Origin: Edaphobacillus lindanitolerans
GTDB lineage: Bacteria; Bacillota; Bacilli; Bacillales_A; Planococcaceae
Reading direction: 5' to 3'
Length of the DNA: 64,000 nt
Assembly (NCBI RefSeq): GCF_900156305.1
Contig: NZ_FTPL01000001.1
Location: 930,001 to 994,000 of the forward strand
Shown: positions 60,830 through 64,000 of the stretch, in pieces
Numbering within the stretch: position 1 is the stretch's first letter
Layout: each line of letters begins with the position of its first letter
Position numbers and translations under genes: made by a program
Notes under the pieces: generated by a model
Databases searched by the model: none
Seen by the model: the letters and a program-made list of their open reading frames with translations, nothing else
Told to the model about the DNA's origin: nothing

Positions 60830-61306
60830 TCAATCTCCTCCATAATGCCTTCTATAGAATTCACGGCTCTTCTCAATTATGCCCAACTGACTGTCATCCG
60901 GCTCCTTTTTCTCCTCAACCAGTTGGCCGGAGTCATCCCATATTTTCAACCTTAGCTCATGACCATGCGCATATTCCCCCCATAACACGAGACAGCCCTC
61001 CTTGTTCCACCTATTCCGCTCCCCGTGGATCGGCCCATGAAAATGAGCGTGAATTTCCTTCGCCCCGCCGCCCGGGTGGAAATCAACGGAGATCCCATGA
61101 GGCAGGCCGTTTTCGAATTCCCCGTAATACAGGAGCGATCCGTCCCCCTCGCTCAGCTCATAAACCAGTCCATTGACCGGAACCAGGTCGTCCCCTTCCT
61201 CACCGGTCCGAACAAACAATTGGTCGCTTGACGGGACCATCTCCAGATCATCATAGTCGTACCCTTTTTCGATTAATTCTTCTCTGTTCAGTAGATGCTC
61301 ATCCAC
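60830..61306 (-). CDS. YwqK-like MORN-repeat protein, second tandem copy
   Basis: A 158-residue acidic cytoplasmic protein starting at GTG 61306 behind GAGGTGATC. It has four MORN-like repeats with Gly at fixed places: LLYYGEFENGLPHGISVDFH, then HFHGPIHGERNRWNKEGCL and later DDSGQL. The MORN-variant family includes B. subtilis YwqK, the immunity protein for the LXG toxin YwqJ. It is clearly paralogous to the gene 16 bp upstream; both start with LLxxxE...GYDY.DLEM. No toxin gene is in view, so immunity function is an inference. Confidence 0.7.
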   Translation of the reverse strand: MDEHLLNREELIEKGYDYDDLEMVPSSDQLFVRTGEEGDDLVPVNGLVYELSEGDGSLLYYGEFENGLPHGISVDFHPGGGAKEIHAHFHGPIHGERNRWNKEGCLVLWGEYAHGHELRLKIWDDSGQLVEEKKEPDDSQLGIIEKSREFYRRHYGGD

Positions 61307-61322
61307 GCTTGATCACCTCAGC

Positions 61323-61802
61323 CTACCGCAGGTTCCAGTCACGGTTTTCATAAAACTTCCGTTGTGTTTCAATCAGGTTTAACATATCGTCAGCCGGCTC
61401 CTTTTGCTGCTCAATCAGCTCGCCGGCAGAATTCCACTTTTTATACCATGCCAAGACACCATGGACGTGCTCGCCTTGAAACACGAGTTTACCTTCAGCA
61501 TCCCATTGTTGGTCCTCCCCATGAATCGCCCCGTGAAAAATGTGGCACTTCCGCTTCAAACGCCCGTTGGAATGGAAATCAACAGATATTCCATGGGGAA
61601 GACCGGACTCGTATTCTCCGTAATAAAGCAGGGTTTCCCCGTCGTCATCTAAATCGTACACCACACCCGTGACCGGCACCCAGTCATCCATCGAATCTCC
61701 TTCTGTGATAAACAAAACGTCATCAGGGGGAGCCATCTCTAAATCGCTGTAATCGTAACCGATTTCACCGACTTCATCTTTGGTCAATAGCTTATTTTCC
61801 AT
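61323..61802 (-). CDS. YwqK-like MORN-repeat protein, first tandem copy
   Basis: A 159-residue paralogue of the next gene, sharing the N-terminal GYDYSDLEM, the repeat ETLLYYGEYESGLPHGIS, the run HGAIHGEDQQWDAEGKL and the ending MLNLIETQRKFYE. Conservation along the whole length indicates a tandem duplication. The ATG follows GAGGTTCTTAAAT. The pair shares a transcript ending at the hairpins near 60700. As in other orphan immunity or antitoxin families, the toxin may lie elsewhere in the genome. Confidence 0.7.
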   Translation of the reverse strand: MENKLLTKDEVGEIGYDYSDLEMAPPDDVLFITEGDSMDDWVPVTGVVYDLDDDGETLLYYGEYESGLPHGISVDFHSNGRLKRKCHIFHGAIHGEDQQWDAEGKLVFQGEHVHGVLAWYKKWNSAGELIEQQKEPADDMLNLIETQRKFYENRDWNLR

Positions 61803-61965
61803 ATTTAAGAACCTCGGGGAAAGTAATCTGATCCATAAGTAATGTTTCGCAGTGCAGACAATTCGGCATCGGCATTTTCGCTCCAGACTCTTTCACAGAT
61901 GTTTTCCATAGTTTATCATAGCCTTCTGCGCCGGAAGAAGGATGTGGAGTTTCTGCAAGCATTAT

Positions 61966-61995
61966 AAAAGGGAGGAGAGCATCCCGCCCCCTCCC
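61966..61995 (-). terminator. Terminator of the general-stress protein gene
   Basis: Minus strand: GGGAGG (61995-61990) pairs with CCTCCC (61975-61970), followed by TTTTATAAT. The gap 61803-61965 must also hold the promoter of the YwqK-like pair; none was clearly seen. Confidence 0.7.
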
Positions 61996-62011
61996 TATAT
62001 TTCGGACTGAA

Positions 62012-62491
62012 TCATTTATCGTCCAGCTGCACCGTCTCATTCACACCCGCCGACTCCGCATCCTTCCCCCTCATCCGCTTGTACATAAATGCAATGTTTT
62101 TGATGAGGCTGCCTGTTTCCCAGTATTCTGCGGCTTCTGCCTGAACCTTGATCAGGATCACATCGGGATCATCGTAGGTCGTTTGCATGATCTTCTCGTA
62201 TGCTTTGCTCCACAGTTCTTTTTTCTTGTTCAGGTCCTCAACGATTTCCGCCCGTCCCCGCACGGACACATAGGACTTGCCGGCATATGCCACGTTCACG
62301 TCTTGTTCATGCAGGATTTCCCTGTACTTGTCGGTCTCTTTCTTCGTGAAAAACCACAGGTCCCCGTCAAACTCGACTTCCTGCGTCTTCATCGGCCGGG
62401 ATACAAGGCCTTCATCGGATACCGTCGTCAGCATTGCCGTGTCCACATCTTTGATCAGGTCCCTCAGCGTCTCCAATTCCTCTTGCTTCAT
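62012..62491 (-). CDS. General stress protein 26-type pyridoxamine-5'-phosphate-oxidase-like protein
   Basis: A 159-residue split-barrel flavin-binding-fold protein. Characteristic parts are TAMLTTVSDEGLVSRPMKTQ, GDLWFFTKKETDKYREI and VNVAYAGKSYVSVRGRAEIV, as in B. subtilis YdaG (general stress protein 26). Family members may bind FMN; their reaction is mostly unknown. GAGGTGATCAG precedes the ATG. A sigma-B-like promoter lies about 30 bp upstream, in keeping with the sigma-B control of YdaG. Confidence 0.86.
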   Translation of the reverse strand: MKQEELETLRDLIKDVDTAMLTTVSDEGLVSRPMKTQEVEFDGDLWFFTKKETDKYREILHEQDVNVAYAGKSYVSVRGRAEIVEDLNKKKELWSKAYEKIMQTTYDDPDVILIKVQAEAAEYWETGSLIKNIAFMYKRMRGKDAESAGVNETVQLDDK

Positions 62492-62522
62492 CTGATCACC
62501 TCATTTCGGTTATGCAGATACA

Positions 62523-62548
62523 GTACCCGGTCCATCGGCGGTTTATGC
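62523..62548 (-). promoter_or_regulatory. Sigma-B-like promoter of the general-stress gene
   Basis: Minus strand: GCATAA (62548-62543), 14-bp spacer, GGGTAC (62528-62523). The sigma-B consensus is GTTTAA, 12-15 bp, GGGTAT. Four and five of six bases match. Repeat array 3 begins 24 bp further upstream. Confidence 0.45.
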
Positions 62549-62571
62549 GGATGCGGCGGACAAGCATCGTC

Positions 62572-62711
62572 GAGTCCCTACCAATCCATGCCGAGTCCCT
62601 ACCAATCCATACCGAATCCCTACCAATTCACTTTGAGTCCCTACGTATCGGTCTTGAATCGCCTACCAAAATTGTTTTGAGTCCCTACCTATATCACCTT
62701 GAGTCACTGTC
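62572..62711 (+). repeat. Array 3 of 21-bp-period repeats (core GAGTCCCTACCAATC)
   Basis: Seven units at 62572, 62593, 62614, 62635, 62656, 62679 and 62701. The first four steps are exactly 21 bp; the last two are 23 and 22 bp because of small insertions. Units 1 and 2 are nearly identical over the full 21 bp (only one position differs, CATGC versus CATAC), the freshest pair in the window. It lies between the sigma-B-like promoter and the HAD gene. Confidence 0.84.
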
Positions 62712-62738
62712 CGGTATCAGATAGAAGCAGCAACAATA

Positions 62739-63359
62739 CTAAAACCTCAACCCCACCAGCTCGCCCACACTCCCGATCCGCGCATCATATCTTCGGGGCT
62801 GGCCGAATCCGTAGGAGGCAAAGACAAAGGGGATGCCCGCAAATTCTGCGGCCGTCCGGTCTCCTTCCGTGTCCCCCACATAAACCGGAGATTGCAATCC
62901 ATTGCGTTCGATGATCAGCCGGATATTTTCTCCTTTGCTGAGGCCGGTCCTTCCCGGGTTTTCGAAGTCCTCAAAATAGTGGCCCAGCCCGTGGTACGCA
63001 TAGAATGACTCGATATAGCCTTCCTGGCAGTTGCTGACAATGAACAGCCGGTATGTTTCAGCGAGCTTGCTCAATGTTTCTTCGAGTCCCTCATACAGTT
63101 CTCCGCCGTCCCGCTCAAGGTCCGGGAGCTCCTGCCGGCAGCAGGCCCGGATCAGTTTCATCCGTTCTTCCTTGCTCAAGTCATCAAAGAGGACATCTGC
63201 GATTTCGTGGATTTGAAGGCCCATCGTCCCTTTCAGATCCTTCTCTGTCACTTCCCTGCGCACACTGTCCGAATCTTTGACAACCTGCGTCCAGGCCTTG
63301 GCCACCGTTCCCCTCGAATCCCACAAGGTGCCATCGAGATCAAAAATAATACTGTCCAT
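62739..63359 (-). CDS. HAD-family hydrolase (phosphoglycolate-phosphatase-like)
   Basis: A 206-residue HAD phosphatase with motif I FDLDGTLWDS (nucleophile Asp8), motif II LFIVSNCQ, motif III lysine in LSKGENIRLI and motif IV VYVGDTEGDRTAA. The helical cap follows motif I. The substrate is a small phosphate ester, not specified by sequence. GAGGAGGCTGTTGGA precedes the ATG. It lies between array 3 and the aldolase gene. Confidence 0.88.
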   Translation of the reverse strand: MDSIIFDLDGTLWDSRGTVAKAWTQVVKDSDSVRREVTEKDLKGTMGLQIHEIADVLFDDLSKEERMKLIRACCRQELPDLERDGGELYEGLEETLSKLAETYRLFIVSNCQEGYIESFYAYHGLGHYFEDFENPGRTGLSKGENIRLIIERNGLQSPVYVGDTEGDRTAAEFAGIPFVFASYGFGQPRRYDARIGSVGELVGLRF

Positions 63360-63385
63360 TCCAACAGCCTCCTCACATGAAGTGA

Positions 63386-63417
63386 ACCCGGATCATGGCT
63401 TGATGCATGATCCGGGT
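63386..63417. terminator. Hairpin between the aldolase and HAD genes
   Basis: ACCCGGATCATG (63386-63397) and CATGATCCGGGT (63406-63417) form a perfect 12-bp stem with an eight-base loop. No T run follows on either strand, so it may be an RNA-stability element, a leaky terminator or an operator. Confidence 0.55.
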
Positions 63418-63428
63418 ATCTGGTCTGC

Positions 63429-64000
63429 TCATTCATTTCGGGCGGACTGAATCTTCCCGATGAACTGCCGGGCTTTTTCTGTGATTTTCTCATAGCCGTC
63501 GATTTCCGGCTTTCCAATCAGGCTGCCGCCCGCCCCGACGGCGACGGCCCCGGCACGGATCCAGTCGCCGACATTGTCAACGGTGACCCCGCCGGTCGGC
63601 ATCAGGTTTGCCTGCGGGACCGGCCCCTTGATCGCTTTGATGACTTTCGGCCCCATCAGTTCACCCGGGAAGACTTTCAGGACTTCCGAACCGCATTCAA
63701 GTCCCCGGATCACATCCTTGATCGTCATGACGCCGGGCATATACGGAATCTGATACCGATTGCAAAGCCGTGCCGTGTCCTCATCCAGATAAGGGCTCAC
63801 GACATATCGGGCTCCGGCAAGAATCGCGATCCTGGCGGTTTCTGCATCCAGGACGGTGCCCGCCCCGACGATCAGTTCATCTCCAAATTCCTCCTGAAGA
63901 TCACGGATGACTTCCGTTGCCCCGGGGACCGTGTACGTGATCTCCATCGCAGCGGCTCCGCCTTTCATTGCCGCTTCCGTGATCCGCTTTGCCTGGTCGG
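63429..64000 (-). CDS. 2-keto-3-deoxy-6-phosphogluconate aldolase (Eda-type), 5' end outside window
   Basis: The last 190 or so residues of a KDPG/KHG aldolase. The frame runs open through 64000 (QAKRITEAAMKGGA), so the N-terminus is cut off. Key parts: AMEITYTVPGA (catalytic-loop Glu), VGAGTVLD, the region SPYLDEDTARLCN, PYMPGVMT, EVLKVFPGELMGPKVI containing the Schiff-base lysine, and MPTGGVTVDNVGDWI. It splits KDPG or related sugar acids to pyruvate and an aldehyde. It probably belongs to a sugar-acid operon beyond the window edge. Confidence 0.88.
   Translation of the reverse strand, partial: DQAKRITEAAMKGGAAAMEITYTVPGATEVIRDLQEEFGDELIVGAGTVLDAETARIAILAGARYVVSPYLDEDTARLCNRYQIPYMPGVMTIKDVIRGLECGSEVLKVFPGELMGPKVIKAIKGPVPQANLMPTGGVTVDNVGDWIRAGAVAVGAGGSLIGKPEIDGYEKITEKARQFIGKIQSARNE

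Noticed and set aside
61792-61962. Small protein with a CLHC motif
   Set aside because: Its start lies on the T-rich tail of the terminator at 61966-61995, lacks a ribosome site and runs into the MORN gene.

Overview
The window reads as chromosomal DNA of a fairly GC-rich Bacillales (mid-50s % by eye). Strong GGAGG-type ribosome sites, TTG and GTG starts, sigma-A promoters, cre-like boxes, a Pho-box-like array and Gram-positive lipoprotein signals support this. A Planococcaceae genus such as Bhargavaea would fit, but that is inference. No rRNA, tRNA, phage, IS or CRISPR was seen. Both edges cut genes: a TetR regulator at 1 and a KDPG-type aldolase at 64000.

Layout. 1-3.3 kb: TetR regulator, tandem palindromic operator, CaiC-like acyl-CoA ligase and MHS-family symporter. 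3.4-5 kb: amidase with a small GatC/AtzG-like partner. 5.3-15.1 kb (minus): amiE-nagZ-namZ muropeptide-salvage cassette, followed by a 1507-residue secreted protein that joins a phosphodiester glycosidase to a metallophosphoesterase. 15.6-25.1 kb (minus): one operon of two M20 hydrolases and a five-gene peptide ABC importer, then an unusual winged-helix regulator. 25.4-32.3 kb: M24 protein with an altered metal site, amidohydrolase, sodium symporter, PucR regulator and a third M20 enzyme. 32.4-33.6 kb: AT-richer two-gene module with a Cap12/Pycsar-type TIR-like effector. 33.9-47.3 kb: two complete hydantoinase/oxoprolinase (HyuA-HyuB) cassettes with different transporters (OPT, NCS1) and regulators (IclR, XRE-cupin); the second also has a DUF917 (S-methyl-thiohydantoin desulfurase family) gene. 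47.6-52.9 kb: 2-aminoethylphosphonate uptake and degradation operon, with a permease fused to its binding protein and a Pho-box-like promoter. 53.5-59.6 kb: second peptide ABC operon (plus). 59.7-64 kb: endonuclease V, two tandem YwqK-like MORN genes, a general-stress flavin-binding-type protein, a HAD phosphatase and the aldolase.

The genes form a scavenging region. Secreted and cytoplasmic hydrolases release amino acids, ammonia, sugars or phosphate from peptides, acyl-amino acids, hydantoins, cell-wall fragments and phosphonates. Each set has its own importer and usually its own regulator.

The most unusual non-coding signal is a family of 21-bp-period repeats (core GAGTCCCTACC) in three intergenic arrays at 15.4, 53.1 and 62.6 kb, all in the same orientation. 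The best candidate for a little-described protein system is the TIR-like effector with its 70-residue partner.
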